NCBI RefSeq assembly: GCF_001625305.1
Contig: NW_017802379.1
Span: 7,628,412-7,692,411 of the forward strand
Direction: 5' to 3'
Origin: Branchiostoma belcheri
Taxonomy: Eukaryota > Chordata > Leptocardii > Amphioxiformes > Branchiostomatidae
Length of the DNA stretch: 64,000 bases
Of this stretch, positions 33,419 to 42,837 are shown piece by piece. The translations under genes were made by a program, and so were the position numbers. The notes below the pieces were generated by a model. It did not search any database. It saw only the letters and a list, made by a program, of their open reading frames with translations, and was not told the origin of the DNA. Every line of letters begins with the position of its first letter. The first letter of the stretch is position 1.

Positions 33419-33924
33419 TTAGTCCCTTGCAAATCTAATGCGATAGTGCGAAAAAAAACAAGGTGGGCTAAAAAAAAACAAGATTCCTACATTTTCAAAT
33501 TTGACATCATCAAACTTCTTAAACAAGAAATGATACCTAAACTGTGCTAAATTAATGCCATCTATTATGACATCCATTTCTTACTGAAATAGCTTTGAAA
33601 AATAAAAGTTTTCAATCATCGTACAAATGGTTTTAATTTCAGTGGAAACATCACATATACACAGCCACCATCACATCTATGAAGAATGAAATACATATCA
33701 CTGCATCAAAGTAAAAAAAAAATACAATAAATCAGAGCCTTGTCTTATCTCCTGTCTTCATATTTATCTGCCATCCACCTTTCGGCATGGCAACAGACAT
33801 CTTTGCCCATTTTCAGCATGTTGACCACTTTCAGATTGCAACAAAATTCTTTTTTTTTCCAAAATCAGGCGAAAATTAATGCGCGCGTCGATGTCATCCA
33901 TAAAAATGACTTGCTGTGGCCTAA
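33419..33924. mobile_element. MITE family F3, subtype b (left end eroded)
   Basis: CTTGCAAATCTAATGCGATA and AAACAAGATTCCTACATTTT match the left part of subtype b. The right end has GGCGAAAATTAATGCGCGCG, GATGTCATCCATAAAAATGA and CTTGCTGTGGCCTA. The outer left terminus is not recognisable. Confidence 0.7.
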
Positions 33925-34332
33925 TATTTGTGATGCCAACCTCGTGTGGCAAGCCTCAGACTATAACTGACCACTTACTGCTTGAAAGATAGACTTTTGT
34001 ACTTCTGAACACACTCGAGTCGAAAAGGCAGCAGGAGTCCTTTCAAGAAAGGTGTAGAAAATAACACACGAATGAAAAGCAGCTGCTATTACGCTCGGAG
34101 ATAACTTGTGCCGGAGTGGTCCATTGACGCGGAAAGAAATTAATTTGTCAGGTTGACGAACTAGACACGCCTACAAAACGATCGACATGCGTAATGTGGT
34201 CGGGTCTGTCCTGTATAACCCATCATCGCTAATGGCTTGTGTTCAACACTGTGGAATGAAAGTCGCCCGTGACAGCCACGTCGTATCACATGGATAAGGT
34301 GAGGTACTGTACTACTTAGTACCATACGCCAG
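33925..34332. other. Upstream flank of the GPCR, no recognised feature
   Basis: No repeats seen; sequence becomes less AT-rich toward the gene. Confidence 0.4.
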
Positions 34333-34443
34333 CCAATGACGGAACAACTCGCCACAAACCGTTTGTATTTGAATGCCATGACTAGAGGATTTTGTATATA
34401 AAACCCTGTGACGCTAATCTGCCTTGCATACGTATATATAAAA
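34333..34443 (+). promoter_or_regulatory. Putative GPCR promoter: CCAAT and two TATA-like boxes
   Basis: CCAAT at 34333-34337, TATATAAAA at 34395-34403 and TATATATAAAA at 34433-34443. The second would predict a transcription start near 34463-34470, giving a 5-prime UTR of about 280 nt if unspliced. Motif-based only; 5-prime UTR introns cannot be excluded. Confidence 0.4.
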
Positions 34444-34464
34444 CACACGCTAATGTTTTACCAG

Positions 34465-34587
34465 ATGGATTCCGGACTACGAATGGGCGACTTCGCGGCA
34501 GCGGAAGACACCGGTAAGGGGGAGGATTGCCGCGCGGTTTCCGCTCTCTTTTGGCCGCCGGTCAAAGACTCGACGTACGGTCGATAG
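34465..34587 (+). CDS. Upstream ORF 1 of the GPCR leader
   Basis: A 40-codon frame with two in-frame starts (34465 and 34483), ending TAG at 34585-34587, 162 nt before the receptor ATG. If transcribed from the second TATA box it may lie at the very 5-prime end, so the downstream ATG is the safer start. Possible translational brake, inferred. Confidence 0.3.
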   Translation: MDSGLRMGDFAAAEDTGKGEDCRAVSALFWPPVKDSTYGR

Positions 34588-34607
34588 CATTGCCTCCTCT
34601 GGGGGTG

Positions 34608-34652
34608 ATGCAGCGGGCTCCCACACCAGACGTACTCTTACATCACGTCTGA
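34608..34652 (+). CDS. Upstream ORF 2 of the GPCR leader
   Basis: A 14-codon frame (ATGCAGCGGGCT to TGA) between uORF 1 and the receptor start. The context GGTGATGC is a moderate initiation context. Regulatory role inferred only. Confidence 0.25.
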   Translation: MQRAPTPDVLLHHV

Positions 34653-34749
34653 GCTGATCGACTCCTTCACCCTCTTCTCTCTCTCTCTATTGACGAACTT
34701 TTTTCGGTGACGGAACGCGGAGAAGTAGGATAACCCTGGATAGGACAAG

Positions 34750-36177
34750 ATGGATGTCAGGCCGAATACGTCTGTTACTGTGAACGGGACAGAAGAGGAG
34801 GGTTCTAGGGGATACGGTACCGGAGAGACTATCGCAATTTCGGTCACCATCATCACCATCATACTCATGACGGTTCTGGGAAACTTACTGGTCTGCACGG
34901 CAGTTTTCATGGAGAGGTCGGTCAGGAGGGTCCAGAACTGGTTCATCGCTTCCCTGGCCATCAGCGACCTGGCCGTAGGACTGGTCATCATGCCTCCGGC
35001 CCTGGTGAAGGAACTCATGGGGTACTGGTACTTCGGACGGGTGATGTGCGAGGTGTTCCTGGCCCTGGATGTCTTCGCCTGCACCGCCTCTATCCTGAAC
35101 CTGTGCATGATCAGCGTGGACCGGTACTGGTCCGTCACACAGGCCGTGCAGTACTTCAAGAACACCAACTCCAAACGTGCCGGCTGTATGATCGCCGCCG
35201 CCTGGGTCCTGTCCGCTGTCATCTCCCTCCCGCCGCTGGTCGGCTGGCAAACCAAGAGCCCGAACGGAAACGAAGAGTATCCACAGTGTGACTACAGCGA
35301 CAGTCCAGGGTATGTGTTATACTCAACTATAGGCTCCTTCTACATTCCTCTCGCTGTCGTAGTGTTCATGAACATTCGCATCTTTAGTATAGCGTTAAAG
35401 AGAGTGAAGAAGCATCCTTCGTCAAGACCAGTAGCTACCAAGCACAAACCTGAAGCCGCAAGCGTTAACATAGCTCCTATTGCCCTGAAGTCCATATTAA
35501 AGAAATCAAATACAAAGGAAGCTCCGAAAATGACAGAAAGTCCGATAGGTGTGGATTTAAACAAACCCTGCATTAAAGTAACGAGTGCCCGAGAGGAGCA
35601 ACAGAGTCCGTCGAGAGAACAGTGTACAAACGGGGAGGTTGTTTGCGAGAACGGCCTGGTGGTTCCTGACGGGGGCTCGGCAGCACGGCGCGGGAGGAGA
35701 GTCAAGGTCGGTCCGGTCTTCGTGGAGGAGATAACGTGCCACGAGGCCGGGTCTTGCCCGCCTCGCGTGGAATCGGACATGGCGACCGGCGGTCTGCCGT
35801 CCCAGTTTGACGCGACGTCCGTGGGGCTGGACATCGCTGACGGGGCGGAGGACTGCACCTCGCGGCCCGACCGGATCCGGAGGAAGCTTCGGCAGTCCCG
35901 CGAGAGGAGGCTGACTGTGGTGATAGGTATCGTCATGGGGGTGTTCATCCTTTGCTGGGTACCCTTTTTCGTTTCTTACGTTGTTGTGACGGTTTGTAGC
36001 ACTTGTTCCTTGAACAATGCCCTATTTACAGTGTTTGTATGGCTGGGGTACTGTAACAGTGCTCTGAACCCGGTCATCTATACTGTGTTTAACAGGGACT
36101 TTCGAAAAGCTTTTCGCAAAGTTATCTTTGGTCGCTTGTTCCGTCAATCAAAATGCGAGCAAAGCTCGTATGTCTAA
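34750..36177 (+). CDS. Biogenic-amine GPCR, alpha2-adrenergic/octopamine/tyramine-like, intronless
   Basis: A plasma-membrane class A receptor of 475 residues. Seen directly: potential N-glycosylation at N6 and N12; TM1 GN (44-45); TM2 D73; C100 pairing with C180 of extracellular loop 2; amine-binding D107; DRY 124-126; W152; TM5 STIGSFYIP with S192, S196 and P200; a long third intracellular loop (about 218-385, Ser/Arg-rich); CWVPFF 402-407; W431 and Y434; NPVIY 440-444; helix 8 FNRDFRKAFRK. In the family, D3.32 binds the amine, and S5.42/S5.46 contact catechol or phenol hydroxyls. ALVKELMGYWYFG, CEVFLALDV and DRYWSVTQAVQY resemble alpha2-adrenergic and octopamine alpha2-like receptors; Gi/o coupling is therefore plausible but inferred. 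The C-terminus SSYV fits a class I PDZ ligand. The start is supported by AAGATGG context and an in-frame TAG two codons upstream. GC-richer than its surroundings. Ligand cannot be decided; octopamine, tyramine, dopamine or another monoamine are all possible. Confidence 0.93.
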   Translation: MDVRPNTSVTVNGTEEEGSRGYGTGETIAISVTIITIILMTVLGNLLVCTAVFMERSVRRVQNWFIASLAISDLAVGLVIMPPALVKELMGYWYFGRVMCEVFLALDVFACTASILNLCMISVDRYWSVTQAVQYFKNTNSKRAGCMIAAAWVLSAVISLPPLVGWQTKSPNGNEEYPQCDYSDSPGYVLYSTIGSFYIPLAVVVFMNIRIFSIALKRVKKHPSSRPVATKHKPEAASVNIAPIALKSILKKSNTKEAPKMTESPIGVDLNKPCIKVTSAREEQQSPSREQCTNGEVVCENGLVVPDGGSAARRGRRVKVGPVFVEEITCHEAGSCPPRVESDMATGGLPSQFDATSVGLDIADGAEDCTSRPDRIRRKLRQSRERRLTVVIGIVMGVFILCWVPFFVSYVVVTVCSTCSLNNALFTVFVWLGYCNSALNPVIYTVFNRDFRKAFRKVIFGRLFRQSKCEQSSYV

Positions 36178-36285
36178 AGTAAAAGTGGAATGTCTAGATT
36201 TTATACGAGTATATAATTTCATGAGGTTGGTGAATGATTGAAAAGCAATGTTTTTTTATTCACAACCACTTGTTTTACAAGAGCC

Positions 36286-36315
36286 GACGTTTCTATGGCT
36301 GTCTGTCATATCTTA
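36286..36315 (-). ncRNA. Degenerate hammerhead-like motif
   Basis: The minus strand keeps GAAACGUC, but the CUGANGA position reads GAUAUGA and stem II is lost. Probably a dead partner of the plus-strand motif. Confidence 0.25.
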
Positions 36316-36404
36316 TATAGCTGGTTTACTGTGTACTGAAGCTAGGTGTTACTGGTTCACTGTACACTAAAGCTTCATATACAGTAAACCAGCCATATTA
36401 ATAT

Positions 36405-36445
36405 AGTCCTGATGAAGAGGACAGGCGGCCATTGAAACATCGACT
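36405..36445 (+). ncRNA. Hammerhead-ribozyme-like motif downstream of the GPCR
   Basis: Core 36409-36441: CUGAUGA, A, weak stem II (about 4 of 6 pairs in GAGGAC/GGCCAU), GAAAC AUC. Stem I AGUC (36405-36408)/GACU (36442-36445) is a perfect 4 bp. The A in ACAU breaks the self-complementary tetranucleotide seen elsewhere, so activity is doubtful. Sense to the receptor transcript. Confidence 0.4.
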
Positions 36446-36468
36446 CTTGCTAGACACAAGTGATTGTG

Positions 36469-36474
36469 AATAAA
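36469..36474 (+). terminator. AATAAA polyadenylation signal, candidate 1
   Basis: Located 292 nt after the receptor stop, inside the inverted-repeat element just downstream of the hammerhead-like motif. Confidence 0.4.
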
Positions 36475-36530
36475 GAACTTTGCTATTCTATATTTTATAG
36501 TTTGGAGGAATTTGCTATAAAAGGATATGC

Positions 36531-36536
36531 AATAAA
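36531..36536 (+). terminator. AATAAA polyadenylation signal, candidate 2
   Basis: Located 354 nt after the stop and outside the mobile element; could be the ancestral signal. Confidence 0.4.
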
Positions 36537-36952
36537 AGCATCAACGATTATCGTCACAAGTTAACCTTGAAATGCTTATTGCTGCCTTTTCAAGTATGAA
36601 AAAAATTGTGAAAATATTTTCAATGTTTTAAATAAGTGAATACTAATTTTACCGCAAAATGTTGCTTGAGTACAATTGTGTAACAGTGCTAGGCCACATG
36701 TCAGAAACAATAGGTTTGGGCCTTTATGCAAATTCAAGACGTGTAATAATCAAAATAATTATGAACGAAAGCAGTATGACCATACGCTATTGCACTGTTA
36801 TTATTTAAAGACGAATAAAAGACATACTTTGGCTAAATCTATCAACCAACTGTTCTCTTGCTTTAGTACTGCTCACATTACATGTATCTGGGTTTGTATG
36901 TTACCCCTCAAAAATATCGGTGTTGTACTTTTACTCGTCCATTTTTAAACAT
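36537..36952. other. No recognised feature
   Basis: AT-rich; the frame 36676-36948 has no recognised domain. Confidence 0.4.
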
Positions 36953-37336
36953 TAGGTCATGTTGATTTCATTTAATGGATGACATCCGCACGCGCATGAA
37001 TTTTCGGTCGTTTCCAAAAAAAAGTTTTCAACCATACTATAAATCGTACAAAACAGTTGCAAAATTAGCAAATATATACTATAAGTTGAAAAAACGATAC
37101 CAATATGTCGTAGAATGCCAAAATCAAACAAAAAAGACGAAAACGTTAAGAAATTAATTTGAAGAGTAGATTATTTGCCATACCATACTATGTGTCATTT
37201 GTTCAATCTTCATAACCACGTAGATTTCATCATGAAAGTAACTTTATTTTCCTAAACCTTTTTTTATTTGCACGCTCGCATCAGTTTTGGGGTTCCCAGA
37301 GGATGTCATCCATATAATCAAATCAACATGGCCTTA
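36953..37336. mobile_element. MITE family F3, subtype a, full length
   Basis: Left TAGGTCATGTTGATTTCATT and ATGGATGACATCCGCACGCG; right GGTTCCCAGAGGATGTCATC and AATCAACATGGCCTTA. Inner sequence (TGCAAAATTAGCAAATATA, GAATGCCAAAATCAAAC) is shared with 49112, 59584 and 61937. Confidence 0.85.
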
Positions 37337-37375
37337 TCATGGCGCCGCCGCCTATGTACAAGTCAAAGCCTTTAC

Positions 37376-37807
37376 ACTAAGCCCCTATATCTAGCTATAG
37401 CTGCAATCTAAACTCTTCTCATGACATTTCGCTTCAATACCAAAATCTTACCACACCCACTTATCTCTAGCTGCAATCTAAACTATTCCCCAATGCTACT
37501 AGTCCAGCTCTTTTATTTCAATGCCAATGCCATATCTCACCACATTGACAGTTGTATTGTACAATTCTTAAGGAAAGTTCGACTTTAACTATCTCTAGCT
37601 GCTATCTAAACTATTCTCATATGCTGCTAGTCTAGTTCTCCTCATGAAATTTCGTTTCAATGCCAATGCCATATCTCACCACATTGGCAGCTGTATTGTA
37701 CATTTCGTAAGGAAATTCCACTTTAACTATCTCTAGCTGCTATCTAAACTATTCTCATGCTAGTCTAGTTCTTCTAATGACATTTCGTTTCAATGCCAAT
37801 GCCATAT
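37376..37807 (+). repeat. Tandem repeat, about 140-bp unit, about 3 copies
   Basis: TATCTCTAGCTG, TTTCAATGCCAATGCCATAT and CACCACATTG(G/A)CAG recur in order. The fourth unit is interrupted by a mariner and resumes at 39080 (CCACCACATTGGCAGCTGTA), ending near 39120. Confidence 0.85.
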
Positions 37808-37808
37808 A

Positions 37809-39077
37809 CGAGGGTAGATCAAAAAGTTCTCGGCCTCACCTAGAAAACGTCATGGCAGAAAAATTTTTCTTACACCATGTTTCAACATAGTCCCCTCTAA
37901 CTGCAATTCAATTGGTCCAGTGATGTTCCAGGTTTGTTTTCTCCTTGTGGAAGAAGGTTGCTTTTGGGGCCCGCAGATAGGGCTCAGCCACACTGATGAC
38001 GTCATCATTACCATAAAAACGTTGACCACGTAAGTGGAACTTCAGTTTAGGAAATAGGTAGAAGTCCGACGGTGCTAGGTCAGGTGAATTGGAAGGGTGG
38101 GGTTAGACTTCAAAGCCAAATTCGTTTGCTGCTGTCACTAACCCCTGTGCTCTGTGGACAGGTACATTGTCAGCACGACAGCTCGGTGCTTTCCTCTCCT
38201 TTTCTCTTTGACTGTTGTCTTCAGCTGTCGCAATTCTGTTGAATAGTACTCCCCATTGATGCTTAAACCCCTTCGCAGGTAAATCTTGATTACTCCCTTA
38301 CTGTCCCAGAAAATAGAGGCAAAAAACCTGTTAACGGATGAAACTCGATAAAACTTCTTGATGGCCAGGAAAAATTCTTCATTCATTGTTTGTACAGTTG
38401 TTTTGATTTGGGGTGAAAGTGGTGAACCCATGTCTCATCTTGGGTGAAAAATGTTTTGAGGTAATTGCATATATTGGACTGATTTCGTTCCTTGAAATGC
38501 CCAGCCTGTTTAACTTCTGATGTTCAGAAAACATTCGAGGCACCCACCTTACAGACAGGTTGCTCATCCCCAGGATGTCTGACAAAACATTGTGAACTGA
38601 GCCACAAGACAGGCCAAAGAACCTGCTACATGTTGGCCAGTCTCACATCTGTCATTCACTACCATGTGATGGATGGGCTCAACTGGATTGTCCGCGGTGC
38701 TGATTTGTAGCATCCTGACCTATGTTTATTTTTGGTGCTCTCCTTGCCGCGCTTGTAGCTAGCAACCCACTTCTTTATAGTTGAATGAGAAGGGGAGTCA
38801 TCACCAAGTGTCCTGACCATGTGTTCATGGATTTCCTTAGGAGACATGCCTTTTTATCGATACGCTTGATCACAGCACAGGCTTCTGTTGCGGCCATTTT
38901 GTGATTTTGCCCTCACCCACCCCATTTTCACGTGGCGTCACGTGCTAATTAATGAATATAAAAATTTGCAATTTTGTGTGCAGTGATGTAAGACATCATA
39001 GTATACAGTTATACTGGAGAATAGGAGTTTGACCTTTATTTTCTAGGTGAGGCCGAGAACTTTTTGATCCACCCTCG
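37809..39077 (-). mobile_element. Mariner transposon, complete ends
   Basis: 1269 bp with TA on both sides (37807-37808, 39078-39079). Terminal inverted repeats of about 40 bp: CGAGGGTAGATCAAAAAGTT with CTCGGCCTCACCTAGAAAA at the left and the complement at the right, with one difference near the end. Inserted in a tandem repeat that continues on both sides, which defines the insertion site exactly. Confidence 0.95.
37890..38897 (-). pseudogene. Mariner transposase (DD34D), inactivated
   Basis: The minus strand starts near 38897. Recognisable in different frames: MSPKEIHEHMVRTLGDDSPS and HSTIKKWVASYKRGKES (N-terminal DNA-binding region), ILGMSNLSVRWVPRM, TQDETWVHHF (first catalytic D, about 38417-38443), VNRFFASIFWDSKGV, ADNVPVH (second D, about 38154-38178) and SPDLAPSDFYLFPKL (third D, about 38052-38090). 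The second-to-third spacing is 34 residues, the mariner signature. A missing segment after the HTH, a frame change before the second D and an in-frame TAA between the second and third D show that it is dead. Confidence 0.92.
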
Positions 39078-39120
39078 TACCACCACATTGGCAGCTGTAT
39101 TGTATAATGCTTAAGAACAA

Positions 39121-39587
39121 AATCCCCTTCTGGGCTACCAGAGCGCATTTGAAGTAAATCACATCCAAAGGAATGACTATAAACCTATATCTACTTTTTG
39201 GCTTTGCCGTAGGCCGTACTAACTTTTGCCATGCAACATTTGCTAATTTTGGCTTAGGACTTTGGTTCTCCAAAATGTAAACTCCTTATCAAATATTCTT
39301 TTATATACACGTCTCCGGGGAAAACTAAAAATTCAAACAGGAAAAAAATGAAAAGGTATATATGCGTCTCCTTTTTGGTCAAGTCACAGGCTTACCTAAC
39401 ATATTGTCCTTGGAGACCCAGATTTCAGAAATACAAACCTTCCACGTCAATGCCCACCCCCTGTGTGTAAAGCTATTTGAAATTTGAAACCACTAGTGGG
39501 TCCTTCTCAACACTAAAGCCGCTTTGTACGCTCCTGTGATAGCCTGTCGAGTAACAGTGAGTCTTCCGGCATGTAATAAATTTCACC
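39121..39587. other. No recognised feature
   Basis: AT-rich, no coding or repeat signal recognised. Confidence 0.4.
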
Positions 39588-40002
39588 TAAGGCCACAGCA
39601 AGTAAATTTTATGGATGACATCAGCGCGCGCATTGATTTTCGCCTGATTTTGAAAAAAAAATGTTGCCCTCCGACAGTGGTCAACATGCCGAAAATGGGC
39701 ACAAATGTCTGTTGCCATGCCGGAAGGTGGATGGCAGATAACTGTGAGGAGAGGAGACAAAAAAGGCTCTGATTTAATGGTGTGTTTTTTACTTTGATGC
39801 AGTGATAATACTGATATGTGATGGCGGCTGTATATGTGATGTTCCCACTGAATCAAACCATTTGTACAATGATTGAGTCAAAATTTGAAAATGTAGGAAT
39901 CTTGTTTTTTCGGCCCGCCTTGTTGTTTTTTTCTCGCCCGCTCGCATTAGATTTAGAGTCTGTGGAGGATGACATCCATAAAATTTACTTGCTGTGGCCT
40001 TA
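39588..40002. mobile_element. MITE family F3, subtype b, full length
   Basis: Left TAAGGCCACAGCAAGTAAAT and ATGGATGACATCAGCGCGCG; right GAGGATGACATCCATAAAAT and TTACTTGCTGTGGCCTTA. The internal part is the reverse orientation of 42437-42837. Overlapping frames on both strands are by-products. Confidence 0.85.
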
Positions 40003-40382
40003 TCTATTCTCTGGTTGTACTTGGTTCCCGCTGCTGCCAAATTCAGTAAAAAAAGGTATCCGAATTGACTGACTCGGTGTGTGACGCACTGTCTAGATGG
40101 ATCGAATCCACATTTAGTTCACCCCCAGGGTGATACAAGCAATTTGACGAAATTGAATAGATCGGAAAATCGTAGTCGGCTAAGTGATAAGTGAAGAGCT
40201 TGTACGCTTTGTTGTGGAGCAGGAAATGAGGAAGGCCTCATCTTCCTATCATTGTGGTAGAGTTAATGGCAGTGGCAGTAGAGAAGGCGAACGTTGTTCA
40301 GAGGCTTGGGGTTCATCACTAATCAGTACTGCGTACGCTGTAGGACACACGTACAGGCAGAGGTCATCAACACAAAGAGAAA
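40003..40382. other. No recognised feature
   Basis: No coding or repeat signal recognised. Confidence 0.4.
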
Positions 40383-40665
40383 CTAGAGAAGTAACATTTG
40401 CAAAGGAAATGCATAATGTTTACCTTCGGACATGATCTGCTCTGTTAATTTTTACTCAAACACATTCACATACATGGACGTACTACTAGTATATGGTGAC
40501 AGGAGTAGAGCAGACCATGAAATTGCAACATTATGTAACCCAACACCAGTCACCATGGTGACAGACGTCAACAAATCATGTCATTGGCCAGGTCAGAGGT
40601 TAGTGTTTGGAACAGAAACTAAGTAAAAACAGTGAGTAAAAACAATATGTTTTCCTTCGGTAAAT
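40383..40665 (+). repeat. Interspersed repeat R6
   Basis: AGAAGTAACATTTGCAAAGG, TTTACCTTCGGACATGATCT, AGAGCAGACCATGAAATTGC, CACCATGGTGACAGACGTCA, ending AACAATATGTTTTCCTTCGG. Very similar to 63528-63832. Confidence 0.8.
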
Positions 40666-40680
40666 TACGAGTCTATATAT

Positions 40681-40830
40681 AAAGCCCCTGTCACACAAAG
40701 CCGAATTTGGCCTCCCCAACACTAGCCGAACTCACCCCAACCATAGTTAGGAGTAGGTCGGAAGTAAGGTTGGCTGGTGTTCGGCCAGGTCGGCTCAGGT
40801 TCGGCTGCGTGCCATCCGGATGTTTCAAAA
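40681..40830 (+). mobile_element. MITE family F2, left part
   Basis: AAAGCCCCTGTCACACAAAG, CCGAACTCACCCCAACCATA and GGTTGGCTGGTGTTCGGCCA; right half missing. Confidence 0.7.
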
Positions 40831-41461
40831 TGTGTGGGTTTTGGATACTTAGAAGAAAAGTGTTTTTTTCTTTGTCTGTAAGCTTAGGAAATTTGGTATA
40901 TATTTTAGAGGTTAGAGTAGATATAACTTACTTCGTGCATTTTCTTGGAATGCACAATTTGAGGTGAAGTTAATTTCATCGTTGGTTCTACAATAAATAT
41001 CTTAAAAGAAATGTTTCGTCGTTGAAAACTAGGGGCGTATGCCAAACCGATCAAGTATGACAAGCAAAATGCATCAATCAAATACAACCATCCAAAAAAT
41101 CATCAAATTGGACTGGCGACCTAGAACTATTTTTCATCTTGCCCGTCCAGCCATATTATCTGTCAGTCATATGTGCGAAACAGTTAACCTAAATGTTATG
41201 AGGGTATTGCCTGATGATTTATCATAGACCAATGAGAATTGCGCTTCATGATTAGATCGGTTAAGAAACAGCTGAGCTTTAAGGTTATGTCCAGATGGTG
41301 CTAGATGATTTGACTTGATGTAAACGTTTTTCCAACACTTAAAACTTACAAATCGATGATGATAAATGTTAATAGTGAAAGAAAATGTTACGAGTCAGCA
41401 TATGTATGAGAGAGGCTGCGAATAGCCATGGTGGTCACAAAGAATGCATTTCTGTGCTAGT
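40831..41461. other. No recognised feature
   Basis: AT-rich, no coding or repeat signal recognised. Confidence 0.4.
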
Positions 41462-41570
41462 TAAGCCACACCGACTTAATCTTATGGATGACATCCTCTT
41501 TTTTTTGAGAACAGGTGAAAATCAATGCGCGCGCGGATGTCATCCATAGAATTAAAACGGTGTGGTCTTA
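41462..41570. mobile_element. Minimal 109-bp MITE, family F3 subtype c
   Basis: TAAGCCACACCGACTTAATC, TTATGGATGACATCC at the left, and GGATGTCATCCATAGAATTA with AAACGGTGTGGTCTTA at the right, separated by only about 35 bp. It is little more than the two terminal inverted repeats. Confidence 0.85.
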
Positions 41571-41608
41571 CCTCCATGAAAAAATGTAGGAACTGTTTTT
41601 GGTATGTC

Positions 41609-41613
<5 letters not shown>

Positions 41614-41673
<60 letters not shown>

Positions 41674-41965
41674 GTGTGTCCGTGTATGTGTCTGTGTTTC
41701 CTCATGGCCCTCAGATCAGGTTGTAATGGATATGGTTGGGTTCAGTCTATGCCAGAGGCAGAAAGTCATTAATCGCGTCTACATCTGATAAGGCTCTGTA
41801 TTTTCATAGGTGTTTTTGTTACATGACCTCCTTGACAGCTGACAGCTGGTGTTGTTTCCCTTGCACGATAAATAAATTAAAAGACTTGCTCACACCGGCC
41901 ATTGTGAGAAGAGGACACAATCTCACAAGATCTAAATACTTCTAGGAGGTCTGATATCTCCGAAT
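41614..41965 (+). repeat. (GT)n microsatellite linked to an R1 repeat
   Basis: About 30 GT units (41614-41672) grade into CCGTGT variants. They are followed by AGAAAGTCATTAATCGCGTC and TACATCTGATAAGGCTCTGT, then R1 proper from 41817 (TGTTACATGACCTCCTTGAC). The same order occurs at 57574-57880. Confidence 0.8.
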
Positions 41966-42215
41966 TTTTGTTCCAACTGTTATTTCTACTACATTTTTTT
42001 TCGTTTCTGTCAGAGTTCTCATTGACTTGCAAAAAAGTCGTTTCTTTGTGTTGAACCTATAAGATGCCTTCTATTTGAGCTTCCAGTGCTATTCAAGAGG
42101 CTTTAACATCAAAGCTGTGACGCCACTCAGTAGTTTATGTAGATAAATTGAGTGAAAATATCTATTCATAACATATGACCGCCATAGAGGTAGCAGCTGG
42201 TAATACTGATTCTTA
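41966..42215. other. No recognised feature
   Basis: No coding or repeat signal recognised. Confidence 0.4.
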
Positions 42216-42405
42216 CATAACCGTTTTTATGGAAACCTTTGACCTTCAAGAAAACATTAGAGGTCATTATCAATGACATATGGCCTGACCTCATATGCAG
42301 CTTCTGAGCGTTTTTTTATGGAAACATTTGACCTTCAAGAAAATATTAGAGGTCATTATCAATGACATACGACCTGACCTCATCTGCAGCTTCTGATGAG
42401 CGTCC
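42216..42405 (+). repeat. Tandem duplication, about 90-bp unit
   Basis: TTTGACCTTCAAGAAAACAT, TAGAGGTCATTATCAATGAC, then CTGACCTCAT and CTGCAGCTTCTGA-like sequence occurs twice with few differences. Confidence 0.85.
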
Positions 42406-42436
42406 ATAGATCTGGGAGAAACGCAACGTCATCTCT

Positions 42437-42837
42437 TAGGCCACAGCAAGTAAATTTAATGGATGACATCCTCTGCAGACTCCAAATCTAATGCGAGCGG
42501 GCGAAAAAAACAAGGCGGGCCGAAAAAACAAGGTTCCTACATTTTGAAATTTAGACTCAATCATTGTACATATGGTTTTGATTCAGTGGGAACATCACAT
42601 ATATCACAGCCACCACCATAAAAAAACAAAACATCAAATCAGAGCTTTTCTTGTCTCCTCTCTTCATAGTTATCTGCCATCCACCTTCCGGCATGTCAAC
42701 AGACATCTTTGCCCATTTTCGGCATGTTGATCACTGACAGAAGGCAGCAAAATTTCTTGTTTTTTTTTCCAAAATCAGGCGAAAATTAATGCGCGTGCTG
42801 ATGTAATCCATATAACAAAATACTTGCTGTGGCCTTA
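42437..42837. mobile_element. MITE family F3, subtype b, full length
   Basis: Left TAGGCCACAGCAAGTAAATT and ATGGATGACATCCTCTGCAG; right GGCGAAAATTAATGCGCGTG, CTGATGTAATCCATATAACA and TACTTGCTGTGGCCTTA. Confidence 0.85.

Larger units (their letters stand above)
36257..36480. mobile_element. Inverted-repeat element in the GPCR 3-prime region
   Basis: The left end (TTTATTCACAACCACTTGTT, GAGCCGACGTTTC) and right end (GAAACATCGACTC, ACAAGTGATTGTGAATAAAG) are inverted. Internal CTGGTTTACTGTGTACTGAA and CTAAAGCTTCATATACAGTA with AACCAG are also inverted. It begins about 80 bp after the receptor stop and is likely transcribed as 3-prime UTR. Same architecture as the 24361 element. Confidence 0.7.

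Noticed and set aside
35046-35291. Plus-strand 81-codon frame within the receptor
   Set aside because: Out-of-frame shadow of TM3-TM4.
34638-35948. Long minus-strand frames opposite the receptor
   Set aside because: Antisense shadows of the GC-rich GPCR coding sequence; no domains.
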